Positions 16,873 through 25,344 of a stretch of 64,000 nucleotides of DNA are shown here, piece by piece. Source of the DNA: Orrella sp037026685 (GTDB lineage Bacteria; Pseudomonadota; Gammaproteobacteria; Burkholderiales; Burkholderiaceae_B). Numbering within the stretch: position 1 is the stretch's first letter; each line of letters begins with the position of its first letter. A program made the translations under genes and the position numbers. The stretch lies in contig NZ_JBANET010000022.1 of assembly GCF_037026685.1 (NCBI RefSeq), positions 1-64,000 on the forward strand, given 5' to 3'. The notes beneath the pieces were generated by a model, which did not search any database, was not told the DNA's origin, and was given only the letters and a program-made list of their open reading frames with translations.

Positions 16873-18083
16873 TGCGCCGGACGCAGCTTGCGGACCTCCT
16901 CGTCGCTGGGCAACACGTCGGCGCCGTCAACGTAGCGGAAGTCGGTCATGATGCCTTCGCCGTCCTTGAGCGCCAGGCGTCCCACGTAGGCGCCCATGGT
17001 GGACTGGTGATCCAGGGCGCGGTATTCGATGGGGCCAAAGGGAATGGTCAGCTTCAGGCCCTTGAAGGCCTCGACCATGGCCGGCGTATCGGTGCTGCCG
17101 GCCTTCTTGACGCCCTCGGCCAGCGACAGGATGGTGGAATAGCCCACCACCGAGCCCAGGCGCGGATGCTCGCCGAAGCGATCCTGGTAGGCCTTCAGGA
17201 AGGCGTCGTGCTCGGGCGTGTCGATGGACTGCCAGGGATAGCCGGTGACGATCCAGCCCTCGGGCGTCTCGTCGCGCAGCGGCCCCAGGTATTCGGGCTC
17301 GCCGCTGAGCACGCTGAGCACCGGCATGTCCTTGAACAGGCCGCGCGTGGTGCCCTCGCGCACGAAACGGGTCAGGTCGGTGGCGAACAGCACGTTGAAG
17401 ATGGCATCGGGCCTGGCGTCGGCCAGGGCCTGCACCACGCTGCCGGCATCGACCTTGCCCAGCGGGGTGGCCTGCTCGGCCACGAACTCCACGTCCGGCT
17501 GCGCTTGCCTGAGCAGGCGCTTGAAGGTGGCCACGGCCGACTGCCCATACTCGTAGTTGGGGTAGACCAGCGCCCAGCGCCGCTTGTTGAGCTTGACCGC
17601 CTCGGGGATCAGCATGGCCACCTGCATGTAGGTGGAGGTGCGCAGGCGGAAGGTATAGGGGTTGCCGTTTTCCCAGGTGACCTTGTCGGTCAGCGTCTCG
17701 CTGGCCAGGAAGAAACGCTGCTTCTGGCGCGCGTAGTCGGTCAGGGCCAGGCCCACGTGCGAGAGAAAGGAGCCGGTCAGCAGGTCCACGCGCTCGCGCG
17801 AGATCAGCTCTTCGGCGGCGCGCACCGCCTCGCCCGGATTGGCGTTGTCGTCGCGGATGACCAGTTCGAGCTTGCGGCCGAGCACGCCGCCCTCGGCGTT
17901 GATCTGCTCGACCGCCAGGATCATGCCCTTGCGATAGGGCTCCAGAAAGGCGGGCTGGGCCTTGTAGCTGTTGATCTCGCCGATGCGGATGGCGTCCTGC
18001 GCGGCGCGCGCGCCCCACGGCGCGGCGGCGGCCAGCAGGCCCGCGCAGGCGGCCAGCAGGAGGTGGCGGGATACTGCCTTCAT
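16869..18083 (-). CDS. ABC transporter periplasmic amino-acid-type binding protein (LivJ-like)
   Basis: A 404-residue periplasmic binding protein of the Leu/Ile/Val (peripla_BP_6) class and first gene of the operon. The signal peptide HLLLAACAGLLAAAAPWGARA ends near residue 27. The mature protein begins with IRIGEINSYKAQPAFLEPYRKGMILAVEQINAEGGVLGRKLELVIRDDNANPGEAVRAAEELI, typical of the family. Later segments such as RWALVYPNYEYGQSAVATFKRLL and VVGYSTILSLAEGVKKAGS also fit. The ligand is not predictable. It overlaps the permease gene by 4 bases, so all four genes form a tight unit. Confidence 0.9.
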   Translation of the reverse strand: MKAVSRHLLLAACAGLLAAAAPWGARAAQDAIRIGEINSYKAQPAFLEPYRKGMILAVEQINAEGGVLGRKLELVIRDDNANPGEAVRAAEELISRERVDLLTGSFLSHVGLALTDYARQKQRFFLASETLTDKVTWENGNPYTFRLRTSTYMQVAMLIPEAVKLNKRRWALVYPNYEYGQSAVATFKRLLRQAQPDVEFVAEQATPLGKVDAGSVVQALADARPDAIFNVLFATDLTRFVREGTTRGLFKDMPVLSVLSGEPEYLGPLRDETPEGWIVTGYPWQSIDTPEHDAFLKAYQDRFGEHPRLGSVVGYSTILSLAEGVKKAGSTDTPAMVEAFKGLKLTIPFGPIEYRALDHQSTMGAYVGRLALKDGEGIMTDFRYVDGADVLPSDEEVRKLRPAQ

Positions 18084-18195
18084 GTGCTGCTCCTTGGGCG
18101 CCCGGTAGCCGCCCGGTTGGTGTCCTGGTCAGGATGGCGCGGCCGCCCCCGCGGCCCTTGCGCTGTGCCGGCACCGGCCGGCTCCCCCATTTATG

Positions 18196-18206
18196 CTCAA
18201 TTTGAG
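18196..18206. promoter_or_regulatory. Palindrome upstream of the livJ operon
   Basis: CTCAA-T-TTGAG is a perfect 11-bp palindrome 113 bp upstream of the livJ ATG, in an AT-rich island of otherwise GC-rich DNA. Symmetry and position suggest a regulator site for the Liv operon. No regulator is assigned. Confidence 0.35.
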
Positions 18207-18214
18207 TATTTTTG

Positions 18215-18242
18215 CCTTAAAAAAAACGGCAAGGCTTTAAGG
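18215..18242. promoter_or_regulatory. Inverted repeat upstream of the livJ operon
   Basis: CCTTAAA-N14-TTTAAGG lies 9 bp beyond the 11-bp palindrome at 18196. The arms are perfect over 7 bases. It could be a second operator half-site pair, or part of the promoter region; the A-run between the arms is also compatible with a curved upstream element. Confidence 0.3.
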
Positions 18243-18308
18243 TATCGGTCTTGTAAGCCTTCTGTCAATCTTGCAGCGCAACACGGGTTGCCGCCCAGGC
18301 CGGGCCGG

Positions 18309-18935
18309 TCAGGGCTGCGGGCGCACGGCCCCCTTGGGGCGAAAGGCGGCGACCACGCCGGCATGGGTCTGGCAGTACGGTCCGCCGATCAGGTCTATGC
18401 AATAGGGCACGGCGGCGAAGATGCCCGGCACGCGCGGCGTGCCGTCGGCATGCTTGAGGCCTTCCAGCGTTTCGCGGATGGCCTTGGGCTGGCCGGGCAG
18501 GTTGATGATCAGCGCCGCGTGATCGGCGGTCTCGCGGATCACCGCGACCTGGCGCGACAGGATGGCGGTGGGCACGAAAGCCAGGCTGACCTGGCGCATC
18601 TGCTCGCCGAAACCGGGCAGCTCGCGCGTGCCGGCCTGCAAGGTGGCTTCGGGCGTGACGTCGCGGCGCGCCGGCCCGGTGCCGCCGGTGGTCAGCACGA
18701 GGTCGCAGCCTTGCCGGTCCACCAGGTCGATCAGCGTATCGGTGATGAGCTGGCGCTCGTCCGGGATCAGCCGGTCCACGGCCTGCCAGGGGCTGGCCAG
18801 GGCGCGGCCCAGCCATTCGCGCAAGGCCGGCAGGCCTTCGTCCTGGTAGTCGCCGCGCGAGGCGCGGTCCGAAACGGACACCAGGCCGATCAGCAGTTCG
18901 TCGGGATGGCGGCGGGCCAGGGCTTTTGCTTGCAT
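18309..18935 (-). CDS. mogA: Molybdopterin adenylyltransferase MogA
   Basis: A 208-residue MoCF-biosynthesis domain protein that adenylates molybdopterin before molybdate insertion. Signatures are LLIGLVSVSDRASRGDYQDEGLPAL at the start, IPDERQLITDTL, CDLVLTTGGTGPARRDVTPEAT (the TTGGTG nucleotide loop) and LIINLPGQPKAIRETLEGL. The C-terminal piece AAVPYCIDLIGGPYCQT is typical of bacterial MogA. It is a single gene between the TRAP operon and livJ, with no other molybdenum cofactor genes nearby. Confidence 0.93.
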   Translation of the reverse strand: MQAKALARRHPDELLIGLVSVSDRASRGDYQDEGLPALREWLGRALASPWQAVDRLIPDERQLITDTLIDLVDRQGCDLVLTTGGTGPARRDVTPEATLQAGTRELPGFGEQMRQVSLAFVPTAILSRQVAVIRETADHAALIINLPGQPKAIRETLEGLKHADGTPRVPGIFAAVPYCIDLIGGPYCQTHAGVVAAFRPKGAVRPQP

Positions 18936-19013
18936 GGGTACGTTGGCGGTCGTGGAAGCGGATCCGAAACTGTAGCGCAGCCGCCGCCCCCGGGCCAGCC
19001 CGGCCCGCCGGCG

Positions 19014-20288
19014 CTAGCGGTACAGCAGGTCGCGCAGGCCCAGGCTCAGGGGCGCGAACCAGGTTACCGCCGCCAGGCACAGCAGGATGACCGCCACGAA
19101 GGGCAGCAGGTGCCCGATGATCCGGTCCAGCGAAATGCGCGCCACCGCGCAGGCGGCGAACAGGTTCACGCCGAAGGGCGGCGTGATCATGCCCAGCGCC
19201 AGGTTCACCACCATGATGATGCCGAAATGCACCGGGTCGATGCCGAAGTAGGCTGCCACGGGCGCCAGGATCGGCGCCAGCACGATGATGGCCGCCGAGG
19301 TCTCGATGAACATGCCGATCACGAACAGCGCGGCGTTCACGCCCAGCAGGAACCACAGCGGCGAGGTCAGCGTGTCCTTCAGGAAATTGCCGATCTCGGC
19401 CGGGATGCCCGCGCGCGTGATCATGAAGGCGAACAGGCCGGCGTTGGCGATGACGAACATGATGACCGCGGAGGAAACCACCGACTTCTGCAGCACCGGC
19501 AGCAGGTCCTTCAAGCCGATCTCGCGGTAGATCAGCATGCCCACCACCAGCGCATAGACGACCGCCACGGCCGAGGCCTCGGTGGGGGTGAACACGCCGC
19601 CATAGATCCCGCCCAGGATGATCACCGGCATCATCAGGGCCCAGAAGGCCGAGCGCCCCGAGCGCAGCAGCGACATGCGGCCCTCGCCGTCCTGCCGGCC
19701 CCAGCCCTTGATCTTGCACGTGATCCAGACGAACAGCATCAGGACCAGGCACACGAAGACCGCCGGCCCGATGCCGGCGATGAACAGCTCGCCGATGGAT
19801 ACCTCGGCCGATACGCCATACAGGATCATCGGAATCGACGGCGGCATGATCACGCCCAGTTCGGCGCTGGTGGCTTGCAGCGAGGCCGCGTAAGGCGTGG
19901 GATAGCCATGCCGGATCAGCGCGGGGATCAGGATGGCGCCCACCGCGAAGGTCGTGGCCACCGAAGAGCCCGAAACCGCCGCGAAGATCATGCAGGTGAG
20001 CACGCAGCTCATGGGCAGCCCGCCCTGCACGCCGCCGACGATGGACTTGGCGAACTCGACCAGCCGCCGCGAAATGCCGCCGGCCTCCATCAGGTTGCCC
20101 GCCAGGATGAAGAACGGGATGGCGGCCAGGGGGAACTTGTTGATGGCACCGAATATCTCCTTGACCGACAACAGCATGTTGGCGCCGGCCACATGGATGC
20201 CCAGGATCGCCGACAGCCCGATGGAAACGGCCACCGGGACGGTCAGCGCAAAGCACAGGATCATGCTGGTCAGCATTGCGGCGGACAT
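19014..20288 (-). CDS. TRAP transporter large permease (DctM)
   Basis: A 424-residue integral membrane protein with about 12 hydrophobic segments. Family motifs include AAIPFFILAGNLMEAGGISRRLVEFAKSIVG, FAAVSGSSVATTFAVGAILIPALIRHGYP, PPSIPMILYGVSAEVSIGELFIAGIGPA, EASAVAVVYALVVG and NLALGMITPPFGVNLFAA. It is the sodium-coupled channel of a tripartite (TRAP) system for organic acids, and the last gene of the tartrate dehydrogenase, aldehyde dehydrogenase, DctP, DctQ, DctM run. The gap to dctQ is 16 bp. Confidence 0.93.
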   Translation of the reverse strand: MSAAMLTSMILCFALTVPVAVSIGLSAILGIHVAGANMLLSVKEIFGAINKFPLAAIPFFILAGNLMEAGGISRRLVEFAKSIVGGVQGGLPMSCVLTCMIFAAVSGSSVATTFAVGAILIPALIRHGYPTPYAASLQATSAELGVIMPPSIPMILYGVSAEVSIGELFIAGIGPAVFVCLVLMLFVWITCKIKGWGRQDGEGRMSLLRSGRSAFWALMMPVIILGGIYGGVFTPTEASAVAVVYALVVGMLIYREIGLKDLLPVLQKSVVSSAVIMFVIANAGLFAFMITRAGIPAEIGNFLKDTLTSPLWFLLGVNAALFVIGMFIETSAAIIVLAPILAPVAAYFGIDPVHFGIIMVVNLALGMITPPFGVNLFAACAVARISLDRIIGHLLPFVAVILLCLAAVTWFAPLSLGLRDLLYR

Positions 20289-20304
20289 GGCGTCTCCGGT
20301 TCTT

Positions 20305-20799
20305 TCAGGCCGCGCTTTCCAGTTCGCGGTCCACGGGTTCGAGCCACTGGCCCACGATGCCGAACAGCGAGAAAAAACCGCCCACGGGCACGGCCAGATA
20401 GGCCCAGAACATCGAGACCTGCTCCAGGCCGGCCACGGTCTGGAACCTGCCGCGCTGGGCGTAATCCCAGCCGACCACGATCAGCAGCACGGACAAGGCC
20501 AGGCAGGCCAGCGCCACCACCGTCTCGAGCAGCCGCCGCATGCCGCGCGGCGACCAGCGCCGCAGCACGTCCACGCTGATCATGGCGCCGACCCGGTAGG
20601 CCTTGGGAATGCCCAGGAACACCATCCAGATCAGCGAAAAGCGCGTGAGCACCTCGGTCCATTCGGTGGTCTGCTCCAGCACGAAGCGCGCCAGCACCTG
20701 GTAGAAGCCCAGCCCGGCTGCCAGGGCCAGCATCAGGCAGGCAGCCAGCAGCGAGGCCCGCGTGAGCAGGCCCTCGACAGCGAGAAATCCGCGTCTCAT
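20305..20799 (-). CDS. TRAP transporter small permease (DctQ)
   Basis: A 164-residue protein with four membrane segments and the DctQ pattern FYQVLARFVLEQTTEWTEVLTRFSLIWMVFLGIPKAYRVGAMISVDVL. It joins the large permease in the membrane. It ends 16 bp before the DctM start and begins 7 bp after the DctP stop. DctQ proteins are poorly conserved, so identity rests on topology plus position. Confidence 0.9.
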   Translation of the reverse strand: MRRGFLAVEGLLTRASLLAACLMLALAAGLGFYQVLARFVLEQTTEWTEVLTRFSLIWMVFLGIPKAYRVGAMISVDVLRRWSPRGMRRLLETVVALACLALSVLLIVVGWDYAQRGRFQTVAGLEQVSMFWAYLAVPVGGFFSLFGIVGQWLEPVDRELESAA

Positions 20800-20806
20800 G
20801 CGGCCT

Positions 20807-21790
20807 TCAGGGCTGGTAGTTGCGGATCTGGTCCAGCTTGTCCTGGCCGAACTGCTTGGCGAAGTCCTTGTAGACCCCCGCCAGCGCGTCCTGGTAGGCC
20901 GTCTTGTCCACTTCGGTGACCACCTGCATGCCGTTCTTCTGCAGCGCGGCGACCGCCTCCTGCTCGTCCTTGTCCACCCGGGCGCGGTTGGCCGCGATGC
21001 CGGCGCGGGCGGCCTGCTCGAAGGCCTTCTTGTCCTCGTCGCTGAGCTTGTCGTAGGCCTCCTTGCTCATCAGCAGCACGCAGGGCGAGAACACGTGGCC
21101 GGTCAGCGTCATGTAGCGCTGCACCTGGTCCAGCTTGGCGGACTGGATGATGGACAGGGGATTTTCCTGCCCGTCCACGGTGCCCTGCTGCAAGGCGGTG
21201 AAGACCTCGGTGAAGGCCATGGGCGTGGGAATGATGCCGAAGGCCTTGTAGGCCTGGATGTGCACGGGATTTTCCATGGTGCGCATCTTCAGGCCCTTGA
21301 GGTCGGACGGCGAATTGACCGGCCGCCGGCTGTTGGTCATGTGGCGAAAGCCGTTGTCGCACCAGCCCAGCGCCTTCATGCCCTTGCTGTCGAACTGCTT
21401 GAGCAGGTCCTGGCCGATGGGGCCGTCCAGCACCGCGCGCGCGTGGGCATAGTCGCGGAACAGGAAAGGCACGTCCAGGATGCGCGTCTCGGGCACGAAG
21501 TTGGGCACCGGGCCGGTGGAGGTCAGCGTCAGTTCCTGGGTGCCCAGCTGCACCGCCTCGATGGCCTCGCGCTCGCCGCCCAGGGCCCCGGCGTGAAAGC
21601 CGAGGATCTCGTAGCGCCCGCCCGTCAGCTTCTTGACCTCGTCGGCGAAGGCGTGGACCAGGTCGCCGTAGTGCGAATTCTCGGCCACCGTGGTGCTCAG
21701 GCGCATCTGGATGGGCTTGTCCTGCGCCGCGGCCGGAACGGCCAGCGCGGCCGACAGGGCCAGCAAGGCAAAGCGTGCTCTGATCTTCAT
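20807..21790 (-). CDS. TRAP transporter substrate-binding protein (DctP)
   Basis: A 327-residue periplasmic receptor. The signal peptide (RFALLALSAALAVPAAA) ends near residue 22. DctP signatures are KPIQMRLSTTVAENSHYGDLVHAFADEVKKLTGGR, GPVPNFVPETRILDVPFLFRDY, and the carboxylate-binding Arg region LKGLKMRTMENPVHIQAYKAFG. PTPMAFTEVFTALQQGTVDGQENPLSII follows. It should deliver a carboxylate to DctQM. Operon context with a tartrate-type dehydrogenase suggests a hydroxylated dicarboxylate or sugar acid. A gap of 103 bp separates it from the aldehyde dehydrogenase gene. Confidence 0.93.
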   Translation of the reverse strand: MKIRARFALLALSAALAVPAAAQDKPIQMRLSTTVAENSHYGDLVHAFADEVKKLTGGRYEILGFHAGALGGEREAIEAVQLGTQELTLTSTGPVPNFVPETRILDVPFLFRDYAHARAVLDGPIGQDLLKQFDSKGMKALGWCDNGFRHMTNSRRPVNSPSDLKGLKMRTMENPVHIQAYKAFGIIPTPMAFTEVFTALQQGTVDGQENPLSIIQSAKLDQVQRYMTLTGHVFSPCVLLMSKEAYDKLSDEDKKAFEQAARAGIAANRARVDKDEQEAVAALQKNGMQVVTEVDKTAYQDALAGVYKDFAKQFGQDKLDQIRNYQP

Positions 21791-21893
21791 GGTTGTCTCC
21801 TCGTGTTGTTTTTTGACAAGCTAAGACAGGCTGGCGCATAAAGCCATAGGCAACTACCCGAAGCCGGCGCCGCCCTGCCCGGCATGGGCCCGC

Positions 21894-23327
21894 CTACTCG
21901 TAGTTGTGCACGATGGTCTTGGTGATGCTCATCTCCTCCAGGGCCAGCAGGCCCTTTTCACGGCCGTGGCCGCTCTTGCCGAAGCCGCCGAAAGGCAGCT
22001 CGACCCCGCCGCCGGCCCCGTAGCAATTGATGTAGACCTGGCCGCTGTCGATCGCGCGCGCCACGCGCTGCTGGCGCCCGCCATGCTCGGTCCAGACGCC
22101 GGCCACCAGGCCGTAGTCGGTGTCGTTGGCCAGCGCGATGGCGTCGGCCTCGTCCTCGAAAGGCATGGCCGCCAGCACCGGGCCGAACACTTCCTCCTTG
22201 GCCAGCAGGTGCTCGCGCGGCACGTCGGCGAACAGCGTGGGCGCCACGTAGAAGCCGCCGGACGGCACGCCGTCGAGCTTGCCCTGCGCGGCGATGCGCG
22301 CGCCGCTTTGCACGGCGTCGTCGATGAAGCGCTGCACGCGCTCGCGCTGCCTGGCGTTGATCAGCGGCCCGCAATCCAGGTCGTCGGACTGCACGCCGGT
22401 GCGCAGCTTGGCGAAACGGTCGGCCACCCGCGCCAGCACCTCGTCGTAGATCTCTTTCTGGACCAGCAGGCGCGAGCCGGCCGAGCAGGTCTGGCCGGCG
22501 TTCTGGATGATGCCGTTGACGATGGCCGGAATGGCCCGTTCGAGGTTGGCGTCGGCGAACACCACCTGCGGCGACTTGCCGCCCAGTTCGAGCACGCACT
22601 TGACGTGATGGCGCGCGGTTTCCTGCTGCACGATGGTGCCCACCTGCGGCGAGCCGGTGAAGGACACGAAGTTCACGCCCGGATGCGAGATCAGCGCCTG
22701 CCCGGCCGTGGCCCCGTAGCCCGGCACCACGTTGAAGGTGCCCTCGGGAAAGCCCGCCTCGGCGGCCAGCTCGGCCACGCGCAGGATCGACAGGCTGGCG
22801 TCCTCGGCCGGCTTGACCACCGTGGCGTTGCCCATGGCCAGCGCCGCCCCGACCGAGCGGCCCAGGATCTGGGTGGGGTAGTTCCAGGGAATGATGTGGC
22901 CCGTCACGCCGAATGGCTGGCGCACCAGGCTGACCGCATGGTTGTTCTGGTAGGGGATGATCTCGCCGTGGATCTTGTCGACCGCCCCGCCGTAGAACTC
23001 GAAATAGCGCGCCAGCAGCTTGATGTCGCTGCGCGCCGTGCTCAGCACCTTGCCGCAGTCGCGCGACTCCAGGTCGACCAGCTCGTCGTAGTTCGCCATG
23101 ATCCGTTCGGCCAGCCGCGTGAGCAGGCGCCCGCGCTCGGTGGCGGTCAGGCGCGCCCACGGGCCGGCCAGCGCCTGGCGCGCCGCCTTGACCGCCAGGT
23201 CGATGTCGGCGGCCTGGCCGTCGGCGATACGGCCGATGACCTGGCCCGTGCCCGGGTCGATGACGTCGATGGTCTTGCCCGAGCTGGGCGCCTGCCACTT
23301 GCCGCCGATAAATACCATGCCTTTCAT
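21894..23327 (-). CDS. NAD(P)-dependent aldehyde dehydrogenase
   Basis: A 477-residue aldehyde dehydrogenase oxidising an aldehyde to an acid in the cytoplasm. The fold is complete: coenzyme region GHIIPWNYPTQILGRSVGAALAMGNATVVKPAEDAS, catalytic Glu in VLELGGKSPQVV, catalytic Cys in IIQNAGQTCSAGSRLLV, then KEEVFGPVLA and GVELPFGGFGKSGHGREKG. ATG 23327 opens MVFIGGKW-like sequence. It sits between the tartrate-dehydrogenase-like gene (41 bp) and the TRAP operon, so it likely handles a semialdehyde in the same pathway. The substrate is unknown. Confidence 0.92.
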   Translation of the reverse strand: MKGMVFIGGKWQAPSSGKTIDVIDPGTGQVIGRIADGQAADIDLAVKAARQALAGPWARLTATERGRLLTRLAERIMANYDELVDLESRDCGKVLSTARSDIKLLARYFEFYGGAVDKIHGEIIPYQNNHAVSLVRQPFGVTGHIIPWNYPTQILGRSVGAALAMGNATVVKPAEDASLSILRVAELAAEAGFPEGTFNVVPGYGATAGQALISHPGVNFVSFTGSPQVGTIVQQETARHHVKCVLELGGKSPQVVFADANLERAIPAIVNGIIQNAGQTCSAGSRLLVQKEIYDEVLARVADRFAKLRTGVQSDDLDCGPLINARQRERVQRFIDDAVQSGARIAAQGKLDGVPSGGFYVAPTLFADVPREHLLAKEEVFGPVLAAMPFEDEADAIALANDTDYGLVAGVWTEHGGRQQRVARAIDSGQVYINCYGAGGGVELPFGGFGKSGHGREKGLLALEEMSITKTIVHNYE

Positions 23328-23368
23328 GCTTGTCTCTGCTCCATGTTGGCTTGTCTGTGCCGGCGCGC

Positions 23369-24439
23369 CTAGGCGCCCGAGGCGACGATCTCGGCCACCG
23401 CCTTGCCCACGTCCACCGTGCTGGCCTTGCCGCCCATGTCCGGCGTGCGCGGGCCTTCGGTCAACACGGTCTCGATGGCGCGCATCACCGCCTTCTCGGC
23501 TTCCGGATAGCCCAGGAAGTCGAGCATCAGCGCGCCGCTCCAGATCTGGCCGATCGGGTTGGCGATGCCCTTGCCGGCGATATCGGGCGCCGAACCGTGC
23601 ACCGGCTCGAACAGCGAGGGGAATTTGCGCTCGGGATTGAGGTTGGCCGACGGCGCGATGCCGATGGTGCCGGTGCAGGCCGGGCCCAGGTCGGAAAGGA
23701 TGTCGCCGAACAGGTTGGAGGCCACCACCACGTCGAACCAGTCCGGATGCTGCACGAAGTGCGCGGTCAGGATATCGATGTGGTACTTGTCCCAGCGCAC
23801 GTCCGGATACTGCTGCGCGATGTCGGCCACGCGCTCGTCCCACCAGGGCATGGAGATCGAGATGCCGTTGGACTTGGTGGCGGCGGTCAGGTGCTTGCCG
23901 CGCTTTTGCGCCAGCTCGAAGGCGAACTTGAGCACGCGATGCGCGCCGTGGCGGCTGAACACGCTTTCCTGGATGACGATCTCGCGGTCGGTGCCTTCGA
24001 ACAGGCGCCCGCCGCTGTTGGAATACTCGCCCTCGGTGTTTTCGCGCACGATGAAAAAGTCGATGTCGCCCGGCTTGCGGTTGGCCAGCGGCGAAGGCAC
24101 GCCCGGCATCAGCTTGACCGGCCGCAGGTTGATGTACTGGTCGAACTTGCGGCGGAACATCAGCAGCGAGCCCCACAGCGCCAGGTGATCGGGAATGATC
24201 TCGGGCCAGCCGATGGCGCCGAAGAAAATGGCTTCGTGCTTGCCGATCTGCGCTTCCCAGTCGTCCGGCACCATGGCGCCGTGCTTGGCGTAGCGCTGCG
24301 AGCTCCAGTCGAACTCGTCGAACTGGAAGTCGATGCCAAAGCGGGTGGCCGCCGCGTCCAGCACGCGCAGCCCCTCGGGCATCACCTCGGTGCCGATGCC
24401 ATCGCCGGCGATCACCGCAATCTTGTGCTTGGTACCCAC
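23369..24439 (-). CDS. Tartrate dehydrogenase / D-malate decarboxylating dehydrogenase type enzyme
   Basis: A member of the isocitrate/isopropylmalate dehydrogenase superfamily closest to tartrate dehydrogenase (TtuC/TDH), about 356 residues. It shows KIAVIAGDGIGTEVMPEG, NLRPVKLMPGVPSPLA, FFIVRENTEGEYSNSGGR, the NAD-site FEPVHGSAPDIAGKGIANP and the metal-ligand region VVVASNLFGDILSDLGPA. TDH acts on tartrate isomers and decarboxylates D-malate or oxaloglycolate with NAD and Mn. I prefer GTG 24439, which follows AGGAAAGGGAG. An in-frame ATG at 24478 would put the putative operator inside the gene. First gene of the operon that ends with the TRAP permease. Confidence 0.87.
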   Translation of the reverse strand: MGTKHKIAVIAGDGIGTEVMPEGLRVLDAAATRFGIDFQFDEFDWSSQRYAKHGAMVPDDWEAQIGKHEAIFFGAIGWPEIIPDHLALWGSLLMFRRKFDQYINLRPVKLMPGVPSPLANRKPGDIDFFIVRENTEGEYSNSGGRLFEGTDREIVIQESVFSRHGAHRVLKFAFELAQKRGKHLTAATKSNGISISMPWWDERVADIAQQYPDVRWDKYHIDILTAHFVQHPDWFDVVVASNLFGDILSDLGPACTGTIGIAPSANLNPERKFPSLFEPVHGSAPDIAGKGIANPIGQIWSGALMLDFLGYPEAEKAVMRAIETVLTEGPRTPDMGGKASTVDVGKAVAEIVASGA

Positions 24440-24457
24440 GTTCACTCCCTTTCCTGG

Positions 24458-24470
24458 TTTGTCATACAAA
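24458..24470. promoter_or_regulatory. Probable GntR operator before the tartrate-type operon
   Basis: TTTGT-CAT-ACAAA is a perfect 13-bp palindrome with a 3-base centre. It fits the TNGTNNNACNA pattern of FadR/FCD-type GntR regulators. A half copy, CATACAAT, lies at 24476-24483. The site sits between the divergent tartrate-dehydrogenase-like and gntR genes, just upstream of the former's likely start. It is probably the operator of the adjacent GntR protein. Confidence 0.55.
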
Positions 24471-24585
24471 TTCATCATACAATTTACCGCATCCAGGCGG
24501 CCAAGCCGGATCGTATCCGACTAGTGATTACCCTAGCACGCGCCGGCCGCACGCATGGGCCGCAGCCCGCACACAGGAAAGACGC

Positions 24586-25332
24586 ATGAGCCAGGACACC
24601 GCGCGACGCAGCCCCACGGAAAACAGCACGCTGGCCAGCCAGGTCACCGAGACCCTGCGCCGGGAAATCCGCAACGGCCTGTTCCCGGTCCATTCGCACC
24701 TGCCCACCGAGCTGGCGCTGACGCGCCGCTTCGGCGTGAGCCGCACCGTGGTGCGCGAGGCCATCTCGCGCCTGCGCTCGGACGGCCTGGTCGATACGCG
24801 CCAGGGCAGCGGCACGGTGGTGCTGGGCCCGAACGCCAATACGCCGTTTCGCATAGACCTGGACGTGCGCGGCTCGATCGACGACGCCCTGTGCGTGCTG
24901 GAGCTGCGTCGCAGCCTGGAGGCCGAGATGGCCTCGCTGGCCGCGCAGCGGCGCACCGAGGCACAGGCCGCGCGCATCTGGCGCGCGCTGCAGGCCATCG
25001 CCGATGCCGGCGAGCACGGCAGCGACGGGGTCCGGGAAGACATCGGCTTTCACATGGCCATTGCGCAGGCCAGCGGCAATCCGCTGTTTCCGTCCATGCT
25101 GCAATTCCTGGGCCATTTCCTGCACGAGGCCATCGGGCTCACGCGCGGCAACGAAGCGCGCAATCCGCGCATGGCCCGGCAGGTGGTCGCCGAGCATACC
25201 GCCATCGCCCAGGCCATCGCCGACCGGGATGCCGCCGCGGCCCGCCGCGCGGCCAGCGCGCACATGCGCAATACCGACGGCCGCATCCGCGCGGCCATGC
25301 CGCTGCCCTCTTCCTCCACCACTTCTGCCTGA
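24586..25332 (+). CDS. GntR-family (FadR/FCD) transcriptional regulator
   Basis: A 248-residue regulator. The winged helix-turn-helix (about 18-80) shows VTETLRREIRNGLFPVHSHLPTELALTRRFGVSRTVVREAISRLRSDGLVDTRQGSGT. The FCD ligand domain (about 98-235) shows LELRRSLEAEMASLAAQRRT, DIGFHMAIAQASGNPLF and VAEHTAIAQAIADRDAAAARRAASAHM, with the His/Asp metal and ligand residues typical of the group. ATG with AGGAAAG upstream. It is divergent from the tartrate-type operon and 12 bp ahead of the isomerase gene, so it probably represses both until the pathway substrate appears. Confidence 0.92.
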   Translation: MSQDTARRSPTENSTLASQVTETLRREIRNGLFPVHSHLPTELALTRRFGVSRTVVREAISRLRSDGLVDTRQGSGTVVLGPNANTPFRIDLDVRGSIDDALCVLELRRSLEAEMASLAAQRRTEAQAARIWRALQAIADAGEHGSDGVREDIGFHMAIAQASGNPLFPSMLQFLGHFLHEAIGLTRGNEARNPRMARQVVAEHTAIAQAIADRDAAAARRAASAHMRNTDGRIRAAMPLPSSSTTSA

Positions 25333-25344
25333 CACGGAGCCGCC

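Noticed and set aside
18215..18242. The A-run at about 18.22 kb read as a terminator for a leftward gene
   Set aside because: No gene ends upstream of it on either strand in the right orientation; position fits a promoter region instead.
16872..20579. A very long open frame (about 1,200 codons) on the plus strand opposite livJ, mogA and the TRAP genes
   Set aside because: It is a shadow of high-GC minus-strand genes: no family-like motifs, and it crosses several real genes that are coherent on the other strand.
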